A stretch of DNA of 64,000 nucleotides from Sinorhizobium mexicanum (GCF_013488225.1 NZ_CP041238.1:4252341-4316340), one strand, 5' to 3'; shown: positions 27,789-38,287, counted from the stretch's first letter. Numbers and translations are program-made. Notes: a model not told the origin generated them from the sequence alone.

Positions 27789-30700
27789 ATGGGCGTGAAA
27801 TACAATCCGAAACGGGACAGGCACATCGACGCGGCCAAGGCGGCTGCCAGCAAGATCGGCGCCGAGGCGCTGGCGCCCGAGATCCTTTTCGGCGGGGCCA
27901 GCAACGACGACCTCGATCTCTACACCGCCGACATGCTGGCGTTGACCGCCGCGCATGCGCGCAAGGAACTGGCGCGATGGGACGGCGGCAAGCCGCAAGT
28001 TTTGGTCGAAACCGTCCCGGGGGTCGCGCCGGGCGGCACCGATGTCTCGATCATCGCCGTCACCGAACGCAACATGCCGTTCCTCTATGATTCGGTCATG
28101 GGCGAGGTGACGAGCACCCACCGCGACATCCACCTCGCGATCCATCCCATTCTGGTCATGGAGCCGGGCAAACCCATCAAGCCGTTTGATCCGGACGAGG
28201 AAAGCGACCCGGCGCACCGGGTGAGCCATATCCAGATCCACCTGAACAAGCTCGCGCCGCTCGAAGCGCGTTCGCTGAGCAACCGCATTGCCGAGGTGCT
28301 GGAGCAGGTCCATCAGGCGGTCCACGACTGGCCGGCGATGACAGCATTGCTTAATCAGGCGATGCAGGAGCTGGAAGACTACAATGCGTCGCGCAAGAAG
28401 AGTGATCGCGACGAGGCGCTCGCTTTCCTTCGCTGGCTAAGGGACAACAATTTCACCTTCCTCGGCATGCGGGAATACACCTATTCCGGCAAGGGCGAGA
28501 AGGCGAAGGTCGAACGCGGCAAAGGCAGGGGCCTCGGCCTTCTCTCCAACCCCGACGTCCGCGTGCTGCGCCAGGGCAAGGATGCCGTGCTGACGACCCC
28601 GGAAATCCTCGCCTTCCTCGAGGGGCCCGAGTTCCTGATCGTTACCAAGGCCAATGTGAAATCCGTCGTCCACCGCCGTGCCTACATGGACTACATCGGC
28701 ATCAAGCGCTTCGACGCCTCCGGCAACGTGATCGGTGAGTTGCGCATCGTCGGCCTCTTCACGTCGACGGCCTATACCCGCCAGGCTTCGGAAATACCGT
28801 TGCTCAGGCACAAGATCGAAAAGATCATCGACTATTTCGGCTACGATCCCCAGAGCCATTCCGGCAAGATGCTGGCAAACACGCTCGAATCCTATCCCCG
28901 CGACGACCTCTTCCAGATCGACGTCGGCCTGCTCGCCGCCTTCTGCGAGCAGATCAACGAACTGAGCGACCGCCCGCGCATCAGGGTGTTGCCGCGCATC
29001 GACCACTTCGACCGCTTCGTCTCGGTCCTCGTCTTCGTGCCGCGCGAGCAATATGACTCGGATGTGCGCGAGAAGATCGGCAACTACCTGAAGACCGCGT
29101 ATGACGGCCGCGTTTCCGCATATTACCCGGCCTTCCCCGAAGGCGGGCTGGCACGGGTCCATTTCATCATTGGCCGCTACGCCGGCAAGACGCCGCGCGT
29201 TCCGCAGGCCAAGCTCGAGGAGGCGGTTCGCAGCATCGTCACCCGCTGGACCGATCGCTTCAACCTGCTTGCCCGCAAGGACGGCGTCGAGATCTCGGTT
29301 GGCGAAGCCTATCAGGCGGCCTTCACGCCGGCGGAGGCCTATGACGACCTCCACGACATCGCTGCCTGCAAGGCCGACGACCCGATCCGCATCTCGTTCT
29401 ATCATAAACAGCAGGAAAGGCCGGACACGCTGGAACTCAAGATCTTTCACGCGGAAGATCCGGTTTCGCTCTCGCGTCGCGTGCCGCTCCTCGAGAATCT
29501 CGGCTTCCGCGTCATCAGCGAGCAGACCTACGACATCGGCGTCAGCTCCCATGCGGAAGAACAACGGAACGTCGTGCTGCACGATATGGAGCTCGTTCAC
29601 CGGGACGGACATGCGCTCAATCTCGCCAAGACAGGCCCGGCGCTCGAAGAGGCGTTCCTTGCCGCATGGAACGGCACGACCGAGGACGACACCTTCAACC
29701 GTCTGATCCTGCTTGCGGGCCTCACCGCGCGCGAAGTCACGGTGCTGCGCGCCTATGCGCGCTATCTGCGCCAGGCAGGCATCACCTACTCGCAGGGCTA
29801 TATTGCCGACACGCTGAACAAATATCCGGCGATCGCCGCCGACATCTTCCGGCTGTTTGCGACGCGTTTGAATCCGAAGACCGAGGTGAAGGCGCGCACG
29901 AAGAAGAGCAATGCCTTGCTTTCGGCGATCGAGGAAGCCCTCTCGGCCGTGCCGAGCCTCGACGAGGATCAGATCCTGCGCCGTTACGTCAACGTGATCC
30001 AGTCGACGCTCCGGACCAACTATTTCCAGAGGGATGCGGACGGCAGGCCTCGTGCTGTTCTTGCCTTCAAACTCGACCCGAAGCAGCTCGACGGCCTGCC
30101 CGAGCCTCGGCCCTTCCGCGAGATCTTCGTCTATGGCACCGAGGTCGAAGGCGTACACCTGCGCTTCGGCAAGGTGGCACGCGGCGGTCTTCGCTGGTCC
30201 GACCGGGCGCAGGACTACCGCACCGAAGTGCTTGGCCTCGTCAAGGCACAGCAGGTGAAGAACGCCGTCATCGTCCCGGTCGGCGCCAAGGGCGGCTTCT
30301 ACCCGAAGCAGCTGCCGACCGGCGGAACGCGCGATGAAATTTTCAAGGCCGGCACGGAAGCCTACAAGACCTATATCCGCACGCTGCTGTCGGTGACCGA
30401 CAACATCGTCGGCCAGGATGTCGTGCCGCCGGCCGATACGCTGAGGCTCGACGGCGACGACCCCTATTTCGTGGTCGCGGCCGACAAGGGTACCGCCACC
30501 TTCTCCGACACCGCCAACGGGCTTGCGCAGGAAGCGGACTTCTGGCTCGACGACGCTTTTGCCTCCGGCGGCTCGGCGGGTTACGACCACAAGAAGATGG
30601 GCATCACCGCCCGCGGCGCCTGGGAAACCGTCAAGCGCCATTTCCGCGAAATGGACATCGACATCCAGACGACGCCCTTCACCGTCGCCGGCGTCGGCGA

Positions 30701-32576
30701 CATGTCCGGCGACGTCTTCGGCAACGGGATGCTGCTTTCGGAGAAGATCCGGCTGATCGCCGCGTTCGACCATCGCGACATCTTCATCGATCCGAATCCG
30801 GATACCGATCTTTCCTTCGCCGAACGCAAGCGCATGTTCGCGCTTCCGCGCTCGAGCTGGCAGGACTACGACCGCAAGACGCTGTCGCAGGGCGCGATGA
30901 TCATCTCGCGCGCCGAGAAGTCGGTGACGCTGACGCCGGAAGCGATGGCGGCAATCGGCATCGACAAGCAGAAGGCGACCCCGTTCGAGATCATGAATGC
31001 CATCCTGAAGAGCCAGGTCGACCTGCTCTGGTTCGGCGGCATCGGCACCTATGTGCGCGGCAGCAATGAAACGGACGCCGAGGTCGGCGACCGCGCCAAC
31101 GACGCGATCCGCGTCACGGCGGAAGAGGTGCGTGCCCGCGTGATCGGTGAAGGCGCCAATCTCGGTGTCACCCAAAAGGGCCGCATCGGCTTCTCGCTCG
31201 CCGGCGGGCGCTGCAATTCCGACGCGATCGACAATTCGGCCGGCGTCAATTCCTCCGACGTCGAGGTCAATATCAAGATCGCGCTTGCCTCAGCCATGCG
31301 GGACGGTCGGCTGACGCGGCCGAAGCGCAACACGCTCCTGGCGTCGATGACCGACGAAGTGGGCCATCTCGTGTTGCGCAACAACTACCAGCAATCGCTG
31401 GCGATCTCGCTCACCCAAATGCAGGGCCTCGCCAACCGTACGTCGCTGGCACGGCTGATGGCGCGGCTCGAGGCCGACGGCCACCTCAACCGCAAGGTCG
31501 AGACACTGCCGACGGAACTCGCCATGAGCGAGCGTTACCAGGCGGGCAAGCCGCTGACGCGCCCCGAGATCGGCGTGCTGCTTTCCTATGCGAAGCTGGT
31601 GCTGTTCGACGAACTGATCGTCGGCGATCTGCCGGACGACCCCTATTTCACCACGACGCTTGAGCGCTATTTCCCGGCGAAGATGCGCAAGACCTATGCC
31701 GGCGACATCCGCGGGCACCGGCTGCGCCGCGAGATCATCGCGACGGTCCTCGGCAATGAAACGATCAACCGCGGCGGTCCCGCCTTCGTTTCGACGCTCA
31801 CCGATTCGACCGGCTTCCTTTCCAGCGACGTCGTCAAGGCGGCCGTGCTGGCGCTCGACGGCTTCGAACTGCAGCGGATTTACGGAGAAATCGACGCGCT
31901 CGACAATAAGGTCGGGGGCGGCGTTCAGAATGCGCTCTACCAGGAAGTGGGCCGCATCTTCGCCCTCGTCACCGAGAAGGCCCTGCGCACCGGCGCCGCA
32001 AGGGGGCCGGTATCCGATGCGGTTTCGCGCCTGCGTGACGGCTTGCAGAAGCTGCGCGGCACGATGCGCGCCGCTATTTCCGGAGAAAGCGCCGAGGAAG
32101 CGCGATTGAAGGCGACGACCTTCATCGAAAGCGGCGTACCGGCAAAGCTTGCCGAGGAAATCGCCGAACTGTCGCTGATGACCCTCGTGCCGGAGATCAT
32201 GCAGATCTCCACCGAAACGAAGGAAACGCTGAGCCGCACGGCGCAGGGCTATTTCACCGTGACGGAGAACCTCAGGATCAACCGGCTGCTCGCCGCCGCC
32301 GACCGCGTTCCCGCGACCGAGCAGTTCGAGGCCATGGCGCTCTCGCGCGCCGTCGCCGATATCGGCGCCGCTCGGCGGGATATCACGGTCGCAGCCCTCG
32401 TCGAGCAGAAGCGCGAACGCAATCCAGTGCTTGCGTGGCAGGACAACGATCGAGAACGCGTTTCGCGCGTCGACGACCAGTTGAAGTTGCTCACCGAGAA
32501 GGGCGAGACGACACTCGCCAAGATCACGGTCGCGGCTGGCCTGCTCAACGACCTTGCACGCGCCAAGGCGAAATGA
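27789..32576 (+). CDS. gdhB: NAD-specific glutamate dehydrogenase, large (180 kDa) type
   Basis: The 1595-residue protein matches the giant NAD-GDH class found in proteobacteria and Streptomyces. It has a long N-terminal regulatory region, the catalytic core around residues 800-900 with RGGLRWSDRAQDYRTEVLGL and VPVGAKGGFYPKQ, and an extended C-terminal region. It deaminates glutamate to 2-oxoglutarate and ammonium, feeding the TCA cycle. The start is the ATG after GGGGAGAGAG, giving MGVKYNPKRDRHID; an ATG five codons earlier falls within that purine-rich site. It is single-copy in the window and followed by a hairpin. The symbol is used loosely, since naming differs between species. Confidence 0.95.
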   Translation: MGVKYNPKRDRHIDAAKAAASKIGAEALAPEILFGGASNDDLDLYTADMLALTAAHARKELARWDGGKPQVLVETVPGVAPGGTDVSIIAVTERNMPFLYDSVMGEVTSTHRDIHLAIHPILVMEPGKPIKPFDPDEESDPAHRVSHIQIHLNKLAPLEARSLSNRIAEVLEQVHQAVHDWPAMTALLNQAMQELEDYNASRKKSDRDEALAFLRWLRDNNFTFLGMREYTYSGKGEKAKVERGKGRGLGLLSNPDVRVLRQGKDAVLTTPEILAFLEGPEFLIVTKANVKSVVHRRAYMDYIGIKRFDASGNVIGELRIVGLFTSTAYTRQASEIPLLRHKIEKIIDYFGYDPQSHSGKMLANTLESYPRDDLFQIDVGLLAAFCEQINELSDRPRIRVLPRIDHFDRFVSVLVFVPREQYDSDVREKIGNYLKTAYDGRVSAYYPAFPEGGLARVHFIIGRYAGKTPRVPQAKLEEAVRSIVTRWTDRFNLLARKDGVEISVGEAYQAAFTPAEAYDDLHDIAACKADDPIRISFYHKQQERPDTLELKIFHAEDPVSLSRRVPLLENLGFRVISEQTYDIGVSSHAEEQRNVVLHDMELVHRDGHALNLAKTGPALEEAFLAAWNGTTEDDTFNRLILLAGLTAREVTVLRAYARYLRQAGITYSQGYIADTLNKYPAIAADIFRLFATRLNPKTEVKARTKKSNALLSAIEEALSAVPSLDEDQILRRYVNVIQSTLRTNYFQRDADGRPRAVLAFKLDPKQLDGLPEPRPFREIFVYGTEVEGVHLRFGKVARGGLRWSDRAQDYRTEVLGLVKAQQVKNAVIVPVGAKGGFYPKQLPTGGTRDEIFKAGTEAYKTYIRTLLSVTDNIVGQDVVPPADTLRLDGDDPYFVVAADKGTATFSDTANGLAQEADFWLDDAFASGGSAGYDHKKMGITARGAWETVKRHFREMDIDIQTTPFTVAGVGDMSGDVFGNGMLLSEKIRLIAAFDHRDIFIDPNPDTDLSFAERKRMFALPRSSWQDYDRKTLSQGAMIISRAEKSVTLTPEAMAAIGIDKQKATPFEIMNAILKSQVDLLWFGGIGTYVRGSNETDAEVGDRANDAIRVTAEEVRARVIGEGANLGVTQKGRIGFSLAGGRCNSDAIDNSAGVNSSDVEVNIKIALASAMRDGRLTRPKRNTLLASMTDEVGHLVLRNNYQQSLAISLTQMQGLANRTSLARLMARLEADGHLNRKVETLPTELAMSERYQAGKPLTRPEIGVLLSYAKLVLFDELIVGDLPDDPYFTTTLERYFPAKMRKTYAGDIRGHRLRREIIATVLGNETINRGGPAFVSTLTDSTGFLSSDVVKAAVLALDGFELQRIYGEIDALDNKVGGGVQNALYQEVGRIFALVTEKALRTGAARGPVSDAVSRLRDGLQKLRGTMRAAISGESAEEARLKATTFIESGVPAKLAEEIAELSLMTLVPEIMQISTETKETLSRTAQGYFTVTENLRINRLLAAADRVPATEQFEAMALSRAVADIGAARRDITVAALVEQKRERNPVLAWQDNDRERVSRVDDQLKLLTEKGETTLAKITVAAGLLNDLARAKAK

Positions 32577-32578
32577 CA

Positions 32579-32610
32579 CAGTCCGTCCGGGCAATCGGCC
32601 CGGAGGACTG
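32579..32610 (+). terminator. hairpin after the glutamate dehydrogenase gene
   Basis: CAGTCC/GGACTG and TCCGGGC/GCCCGGA form a 13-base-pair stem with one bulged G and a five-base loop, starting two bases after the stop codon. There is no T run, so termination strength is uncertain. Confidence 0.55.
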
Positions 32611-32696
32611 ATTCCGCTCCGGGTTTCATCGCGATTTCAACGCGTTATCGCCCTCGTCAAAATCAGTCGGCGGGGGCGATAAATCCAGGAGGGGAA

Positions 32697-34085
32697 ATGG
32701 ACGTTACGGCCGAAGCGGGAGAGCAGCCCAGGGCGTCGCGCCTCGGCATCATCGGCTGGATGCTGTTCGACTGGGCCGCGCAGCCTTTCTTCACCGTCAT
32801 CACCACCTTCATCTTCGCGCCCTATTTCGTGTCCCGGCTCACGGCCGACCATGTGCAGGGGCAGGCGATCTGGGGCTATACGCTCACGGTCTCGGGCATC
32901 ATCATCGCGGTTCTTTCGCCCGTGCTCGGCGCGATCGCAGACGCGACCGGCCCGCGCAAACCGTGGATCGGCTTTTTCGCCATCATCAAGATCGTCTCGC
33001 TCGCGATGCTGTGGTTCGCCGCACCGGGCTGGCCCATCCTCTATCCGGCAATCTTTCTCGCTCTGGCGACCGTTGCCGCCGAGTTTTCGATCGTCTTCAA
33101 CGATTCGATGATGACGCGCCTGGTGAGCGAGAAAGAAGTCGGCCGCATCTCGAACATTGCCTGGGGGCTCGGCTATCTCGGCGGCATGATCGTCCTGATC
33201 GCCGTCGTTGCGCTCATTGCCGGAAACCCTGCGACGGGAAAGACGGCGCTCGGCCTCGACCCGATTTTCGGCCTCGATCCCGCCAAGGGGGAAGATGCCC
33301 GCATTACCGGACCGATCTCGGCCGTCTGGTACCTGATCTTCATCCTGCCGATGTTCCTGTTCACCCCCGATGCGACAAAGGCGGCGATGTCTTTGGGCAG
33401 GGCCACCGCCACGGGCCTTTCGGAGTTGAAGGGCACGCTCGGGGAATTGAAGCAAAGGCCTGGGATACTGCGCTTCCTGATCGCCCGGATGATCTTTCAG
33501 GACGGCGTCAATGGTCTGTTGGCGCTTGGCGGCACCTTTGCTGCGGGGATGTTCGCCTGGCAGACGATGGAGCTTGGCATCTACGGCATCATCCTCAACG
33601 TCGTCGCGATCGGCGGCTGCCTTTGTGCGAGCTGGCTCGATGCACGGCTCGGCTCGAAAACGATCGTGCTATGGAGCCTCATCTGCCTCACCATTGCCAC
33701 GCTCGGGATCGTTTCGACAGGCCCCGGCTTCACCCTGTTCGGGCTGCTCACGCTTCCGACGGACGACACCGGCGGTCTCTTCGGCACGGCGGCGGAAAAG
33801 GCCTACATATTCTACGGCCTCCTGGTCGGCATCGCCTTCGGACCGGTTCAGGCCTCGTCTCGCTCCTACCTCGCCCGCAGCGTCGCGATTGAGGAAGCCG
33901 GCCGCTATTTCGGCCTTTACGCCCTTTCCGGACGCGCGACCTCGTTTCTTGCTCCCGCTTCCGTCGCAACGATCACGGTGATGACCGATTCCGCGCGCAT
34001 CGGTATGATGGCGCTGGTCGTTTTCCTCGCCGTAGGTCTCATCATCCTTCTATGGACACCCTATCCGGCGCATCGCCCGGCATGA
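32697..34085 (+). CDS. MFS transporter, UMF1 (Atg22-like) family
   Basis: The 462-residue membrane protein has roughly 12 hydrophobic segments. Its N-terminal SRLGIIGWMLFDWAAQPFFT and APYFVSRLTADHVQGQAIWG are characteristic of the UMF1/YxiO group, which relates to yeast Atg22 vacuolar amino-acid effluxers. GAIADATGPRKPWIGFF is the loop 2-3 motif. Substrate unknown; amino-acid efflux is only suggested by the distant eukaryotic relatives. GGAGGGGAA lies just before the ATG. A 27-base inverted repeat follows about 100 bases downstream. Confidence 0.85.
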   Translation: MDVTAEAGEQPRASRLGIIGWMLFDWAAQPFFTVITTFIFAPYFVSRLTADHVQGQAIWGYTLTVSGIIIAVLSPVLGAIADATGPRKPWIGFFAIIKIVSLAMLWFAAPGWPILYPAIFLALATVAAEFSIVFNDSMMTRLVSEKEVGRISNIAWGLGYLGGMIVLIAVVALIAGNPATGKTALGLDPIFGLDPAKGEDARITGPISAVWYLIFILPMFLFTPDATKAAMSLGRATATGLSELKGTLGELKQRPGILRFLIARMIFQDGVNGLLALGGTFAAGMFAWQTMELGIYGIILNVVAIGGCLCASWLDARLGSKTIVLWSLICLTIATLGIVSTGPGFTLFGLLTLPTDDTGGLFGTAAEKAYIFYGLLVGIAFGPVQASSRSYLARSVAIEEAGRYFGLYALSGRATSFLAPASVATITVMTDSARIGMMALVVFLAVGLIILLWTPYPAHRPA

Positions 34086-34182
34086 AAACCCGCCACGAGG
34101 GTTTTCGCGTCGTGTTGCTGAAGGGCTATGCCGGCGCTCCTCAGAGGTGCGTGGATCATGTCCGCCCACGTCGCCAGCGGTC

Positions 34183-34291
34183 GTCATCCTCGGGCTTGAC
34201 CCGAGGATCTACTGTCAAGCGGCCAAAGTTGCCGCTTCTTCACTTGTGGCGATGCCTGCGTATGGATCCTCGGGTCAAGCCCGAGGATGAC
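34183..34291. repeat. paired 27-base inverted repeat with CCTCGGG cores
   Basis: The 27 bases at 34183-34209 are exactly reverse-complementary to 34265-34291. Each arm itself contains the palindrome CCTCGGGCTTGACCCGAGG or its complement. The 55-base spacer has AAGCGGC/GCCGCTT as a small hairpin. The organisation resembles a BIME- or REP-pair of dispersed bacterial repeats. It lies in the gap between the convergent MFS gene and purH. Confidence 0.85.
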
Positions 34292-34354
34292 AAGGCGAGA
34301 GTAGGGCGCTCGACACTACCGCTTCCCGCTTGGGTAGCAGCACACTTGAGCCAC

Positions 34355-35965
34355 TCAATGCCGGAAATGGCGCATGCCGGTGAAGACCATGGCAACGTTG
34401 TGCTCGTTTGCCGCGGCAATCACCTCTTCGTCACGCATCGAGCCGCCAGGCTGGATAACGGCGGTGGCGCCGGCGGCAATCGCCGACAGAAGGCCGTCGG
34501 CGAAGGGCAGGAACGCTTCCGATGCGACCGCAGAGCCGCGCGTCAGCGGTTCGGCGAGACCCAGTGCCCTGGCGGCCTCCTCCGCCTTGATGGCGGCGAT
34601 GCGGGCGGAATCGACGCGGCTCATCTGGCCGGCCCCGATACCGGCCGTCTGGCCGTCCTTGGCATAGACGATGGCGTTCGACTTGACGTGCTTCGCCACC
34701 TTGAAGGCGAATTTCATGTCTTCGAGCTCCTGCGCGGTCGGTGCGCGCTTCGTCACGACCTTGAGTTTGAGGTCCTCGACCATGCCGTTGTCGCGCGTCT
34801 GGACGAGCAGGCCGCCGGCGACGGTCTTTGCGGAAAGGCCTGGCACGCGCGTATCCGGCAAGCCGCCGGTTGCAAGCAGCCGGAGGTTCGGCTTGCGCGC
34901 AATGATCGCCTTCGCCTCGTCGCTGACCGACGGCGCGATGATGACTTCGGTGAAGAGCTTGACGATCTCGTCCGCCGTCGGGACGTCGAGCTCCTGGTTG
35001 AGCGCGATGATCCCGCCGAAGGCCGACGTGGAATCGCAGGCGAGCGCCCGGCGGTAGGCTTCCGCGAGCGACGGCGCCGTCGCAACGCCGCAGGGATTGG
35101 CGTGCTTGATGATGGCGCAGGCCGGCGCCTTCTCCGGCAGGAACTCGGCCACGAGCTCGAAGGCGGCGTCGGTGTCGTTGATATTGTTGTAGGAAAGCTG
35201 CTTGCCCTGCAGCAGCGTGGCGGTCGCGACCCCCGGCCGGTTTTCGCCGGTCACGTAGAAGCCCGCCTTCTGATGCGGGTTCTCGCCGTAGCGCATCTCT
35301 TCCTTGAGCACGCCGCCAATCACGCGATGGCGCGGCATCGGCGTGTCGAGAACGTCAGCGAACCAGTTGGAAATCGCGGCATCGTAGGCCGCCGTGCGGG
35401 CGTAGGCCTTTGCCGCCATTTTCTGGCGGAAGGCATAGTGCGTCGTGCCGCCGGCGATCTCTTCGAGAAGGGGGGCGTAGTCGGCGGGATCGGTGACGAT
35501 CGTGACATAGGCGTGGTTCTTCGCCGAGGCCCGGATCATCGCCGGGCCGCCGATGTCGATGTTCTCGACCGTCGTCGGATAATCGCCGCCCTTGGCGCGA
35601 ACCTCTTCGAACGGATAGAGATTGATGACGGCAAGATCGATGGCGGTAATGCCGTGCTTGTCCATCGCCGCCACGTGCTCAGCGTCGTCGCGAATGGCGA
35701 GCAGGCCCCCGTGAACACCCGGGTGAAGCGTCTTGACGCGGCCATCCATGACCTCCGGAAAGCCGGTCAACTCCGACACGTCGCTGACCGGGAGCCCGGC
35801 GTCCGACAGTGCCTTGTGCGTGCCGCCGGTCGAAACAAGGCGCACGCCCTTTTCGTGAAGAGCACGCGCGAGCTCGACGATGCCGGTCTTGTCGGAAACC
35901 GAGAGGAGGGCGGTGCGGATCCGGACCTCGTCCGGGGCGGGGATTTTCTTGGAGGCGACAGCCAT
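34355..35965 (-). CDS. purH: bifunctional AICAR formyltransferase / IMP cyclohydrolase
   Basis: The 536-residue protein has the N-terminal IMP cyclohydrolase (MGS-like) domain, [20 protein letters not shown] to about residue 200, with [11 protein letters not shown]. The C-terminal formyltransferase domain includes [11 protein letters not shown] and ends GMRHFRH. It performs the last two steps of purine synthesis. The start [13 protein letters not shown] follows AAGGAG at a spacing of eight; longer frames upstream have no such support. It shares orientation with the heparinase-like gene, rsmB and htpX upstream, though a 202-base repeat-containing gap separates it from them. Confidence 0.97.
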   Translation of the reverse strand: MAVASKKIPAPDEVRIRTALLSVSDKTGIVELARALHEKGVRLVSTGGTHKALSDAGLPVSDVSELTGFPEVMDGRVKTLHPGVHGGLLAIRDDAEHVAAMDKHGITAIDLAVINLYPFEEVRAKGGDYPTTVENIDIGGPAMIRASAKNHAYVTIVTDPADYAPLLEEIAGGTTHYAFRQKMAAKAYARTAAYDAAISNWFADVLDTPMPRHRVIGGVLKEEMRYGENPHQKAGFYVTGENRPGVATATLLQGKQLSYNNINDTDAAFELVAEFLPEKAPACAIIKHANPCGVATAPSLAEAYRRALACDSTSAFGGIIALNQELDVPTADEIVKLFTEVIIAPSVSDEAKAIIARKPNLRLLATGGLPDTRVPGLSAKTVAGGLLVQTRDNGMVEDLKLKVVTKRAPTAQELEDMKFAFKVAKHVKSNAIVYAKDGQTAGIGAGQMSRVDSARIAAIKAEEAARALGLAEPLTRGSAVASEAFLPFADGLLSAIAAGATAVIQPGGSMRDEEVIAAANEHNVAMVFTGMRHFRH

Positions 35966-36095
35966 CAACCATGCTCCTTTGGCGGCGCCGGACGCTTGGG
36001 GAGAAAGGTGCCGGCGATTGGGATGGCTGCCCGTTAGCATAGCTTGCCCCGGGAAGGAACCTTCGGCGCCGTTAGCAGCCGAAAATAGGCGGCGA

Positions 36096-36167
36096 TCTAA
36101 TGCATGTCGCCCAAAATTGTGCAGCGGTTTTCGGACAACGACATGCAAGAAGCAATGACCTAAAGCC
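36096..36167. repeat. rhizobial intergenic palindrome (TGCATGTCG type)
   Basis: TGCATGTCG at 36101-36109 is repeated inverted as CGACATGCA at 36139-36147, with CCCAAAA and the TGTGCAGCGGTTTT stretch between. I recognise this as a common intergenic repeat of Rhizobiaceae. It ends one base before the stop codon of the heparinase-like gene. Confidence 0.65.
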
Positions 36168-37853
36168 CTAGCTCTCGCGGGTAAGGGTCCACTGAATTTC
36201 GGGCTGTGCAGCGACGGCAAAGGTGACGGTTATCTGCGAGGAGGCACGCACACCCGAGGGGTCGCCGAAGAAGATATCCTCCTCGATCGCCAGGTCCCCG
36301 TCCCGACAGGCGAACAGCCAGGCCTCACCATCGGGCGCGACCAGATAGATTTCGCTGTCGCTCGCCCACCGCATCGCGATCGCCGGGTGGATGTGAAAGC
36401 GGGCGACGGCACTGGCGGCGTTGGCGGCATCCGGATCGCCGCCATCTCCTCGCGAAAGCCGATCGCGCCCGCGAAGCAGCCGGCCGCCGTTCAAGATGCT
36501 GATATCGCGTTCATGAAGCAGGCCGAAGGAGGCGAGATACCCGTCGTGACTGGTCCAGAGGGACTCGATGCTGCCCGACTCGTCCCTTCGCTGGACCAGC
36601 ACCGTGGAGACCCCGGACGTCATGATCGGCCCGAGGAACCGCGATTGGGAAAAGCGGCATGAGGACGTATCGTTGACCGTCACCGTGGAATGGGCGGCGG
36701 TCGCCCGGGCCATCTGACGAAATCGTTCGCCGGCAAACTTCGGTGCGCCGGAGTTGATGACGAAGCGATTTCTGCCCGACGACATCTCGAAGGAGAGACA
36801 GCCCGCATGGGCACTGCGCGACAGGTCGATCGAGAGCGGGCGGCCGGTATCCATGATGACGACGGTTTCACCGAGCGACAGCCGCTCATAATGGGCATGG
36901 GGCAGCGAGTGGAAGGGCTCGCCGGCCGTTTCGTCGTACCGCAGGACCGAGGCGAGTTCGTGCGCGAGAACCGAGGTCGCGCCGTTGAAAAGCGCGAGTT
37001 CGCCGCCCTGGTGACGGAAGAAACGCAAGGCCGGATACATCCGGTCGATGCAGGGGATCAGCCGCGACGGCACATCGTGGCCAAGGTTGACGTAGGTTTG
37101 CCGGAGCGGCAGCAGATCGAGCAGAAGCTCGAGCCCCGCCCGCGGGCTGCGCGACGAATGCGCGCCGTCCGGCAGGATCTGGCGATCGAGCTCCAGATCG
37201 AGATTGCGGGAGGCCTTGCGGATGGCGGAAGCGGACGCCGGCATCGACACGGATGCCATGGCGAGCGCCATGCGCACGCGAAGCCGCGCCTCTCCGTCGC
37301 AGACCGTGTCCGCAATGTGCCGGAGGTAGCGAACCTGGAAAGCCAGGCTTTTCAGGAAGCGGCGGTAGAACCCGTGCTCTGCGTTCCGCAGCACCACCGG
37401 CGAATGCGACAGCCAGGCGATGATGCGCTGGGCGATCACGTCGGCTTCCCAGGAGATATCTCCGATTGTGCGTCCGTGGCTGCCGATCCAGTCGTCGACG
37501 ATCTGCCGGAGCCTCATGTAGCCGGCATCGTCGCGGATCGCGCGCATATGCCTGAGCCAGCCGAAGGAATGGAGCCGGGCCGCAAACTCGTGCGACGGCA
37601 AATCGATCTCGAAGGGGGATTCGCCTTCGGTATCGAGCACGCGGCCGGCAAGCGGGAAGCGGCCCTCAAGGATCTCCTCGGCAACGAAGGGATCGATCGC
37701 CCGCAGATCGGTCGGCGCAACGATCAGTCGGTCCGGAGTCGACCCGGCAAAGCGCATCGCCGTCAGGCGGCCGAGCGAGATGCGGCGCGAAAATCGGCGC
37801 CAGCCTTCCCGTAGATACAGGTAAAGAAGCCTTTGCTTACCGGAAAACACCAT
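36168..37853 (-). CDS. heparinase II/III family protein
   Basis: The 561-residue protein has an N-terminal alpha/alpha toroid region ([20 protein letters not shown], about residues 80-330). Then comes the heparinase II/III-like beta domain with [18 protein letters not shown] near residue 360 and [18 protein letters not shown], where the conserved His-Ser-Thr stretch lies. Family members are polysaccharide lyases. No signal peptide is evident ([20 protein letters not shown] is basic, not a Sec leader), so the enzyme appears cytoplasmic or peripheral. In alphaproteobacteria it commonly sits between rsmB and purH; the reason is unknown to me. Confidence 0.88.
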   Translation of the reverse strand: MVFSGKQRLLYLYLREGWRRFSRRISLGRLTAMRFAGSTPDRLIVAPTDLRAIDPFVAEEILEGRFPLAGRVLDTEGESPFEIDLPSHEFAARLHSFGWLRHMRAIRDDAGYMRLRQIVDDWIGSHGRTIGDISWEADVIAQRIIAWLSHSPVVLRNAEHGFYRRFLKSLAFQVRYLRHIADTVCDGEARLRVRMALAMASVSMPASASAIRKASRNLDLELDRQILPDGAHSSRSPRAGLELLLDLLPLRQTYVNLGHDVPSRLIPCIDRMYPALRFFRHQGGELALFNGATSVLAHELASVLRYDETAGEPFHSLPHAHYERLSLGETVVIMDTGRPLSIDLSRSAHAGCLSFEMSSGRNRFVINSGAPKFAGERFRQMARATAAHSTVTVNDTSSCRFSQSRFLGPIMTSGVSTVLVQRRDESGSIESLWTSHDGYLASFGLLHERDISILNGGRLLRGRDRLSRGDGGDPDAANAASAVARFHIHPAIAMRWASDSEIYLVAPDGEAWLFACRDGDLAIEEDIFFGDPSGVRASSQITVTFAVAAQPEIQWTLTRES

Positions 37854-37914
37854 CAGCGCCCGTCGGTTTCCCTATTCCTGCAACGGACCCTTTCGAAGCG
37901 CCTGAGGCCACCGC

Positions 37915-38006
37915 ATGCGTCCCTAAATCGTCTCGATTCGAAGACACATGCAGTAGTCCTAAGTGCTGCAGCGGCGGTTGGCGCCCGGAAGGACGCACCG
38001 CGCTGG
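37915..38006. repeat. mosaic palindromic repeat (ABC/RIME-like), copy 2, degenerate
   Basis: The order ...CCCTAAATCG...CGATT...ACATGCAGTAGTCCTAAGTGCTGCAGCG...GACGCACCGCGCTGG follows copy 1 with several mismatches. It lies upstream of the heparinase-like gene in the 431-base gap before rsmB. Confidence 0.6.
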
Positions 38007-38178
38007 AGCGCATGCCCGGCTTGCGCCAGAATCCCTTTCCGGCAGATGGTGCCGGAAAGATCATTAAACTTTTATCAATCCTGTCGATATTGATAGGCCG
38101 GCGGCTCGGAAGCGTCAATTGTCGGGGCAAAACAGCCTGTTGACGGCGGCTGTCGCGCCAGTACCGGCCGCTCCGACT

Positions 38179-38223
38179 CACGTTTATGATTTTGGGTCGA
38201 TTCGACCCAAAATCATAAACGTG
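38179..38223. repeat. 45-base perfect palindrome, first part of a RIME-like element
   Basis: CACGTTTATGATTTTGGGTCGA (38179-38200) and its exact reverse complement (38202-38223) flank a single T. The following 60 bases, up to the rsmB stop, match a second element near 43.3 kb. Confidence 0.88.
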
Positions 38224-38287
38224 ATCGATTCAGAGTCAGAGCGGGAGCGGGCGGAGAACCGCATCCACTTTTCCTCATCTCGCTCTA
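38215..38287. repeat. RIME-like element, copy 1 (abuts rsmB stop)
   Basis: AAACGTGATCGATTC, a spacer, then GAGCGGGAGCGGGCGGAGAA, CCGC, a CAC..TTTCCTCATC stretch and CGCTC. The end CGCTCTAG supplies the rsmB termination codon on the minus strand, so the repeat has inserted at, or forms, the gene end. Confidence 0.65.

Noticed and set aside
28437..31175. Open frame of about 900 codons on the minus strand opposite the glutamate dehydrogenase gene
   Set aside because: It mirrors the sense codons of a clear gene, is Arg/Asp/Val-rich in the way antisense frames of GC-rich genes are, and has no recognisable motif.
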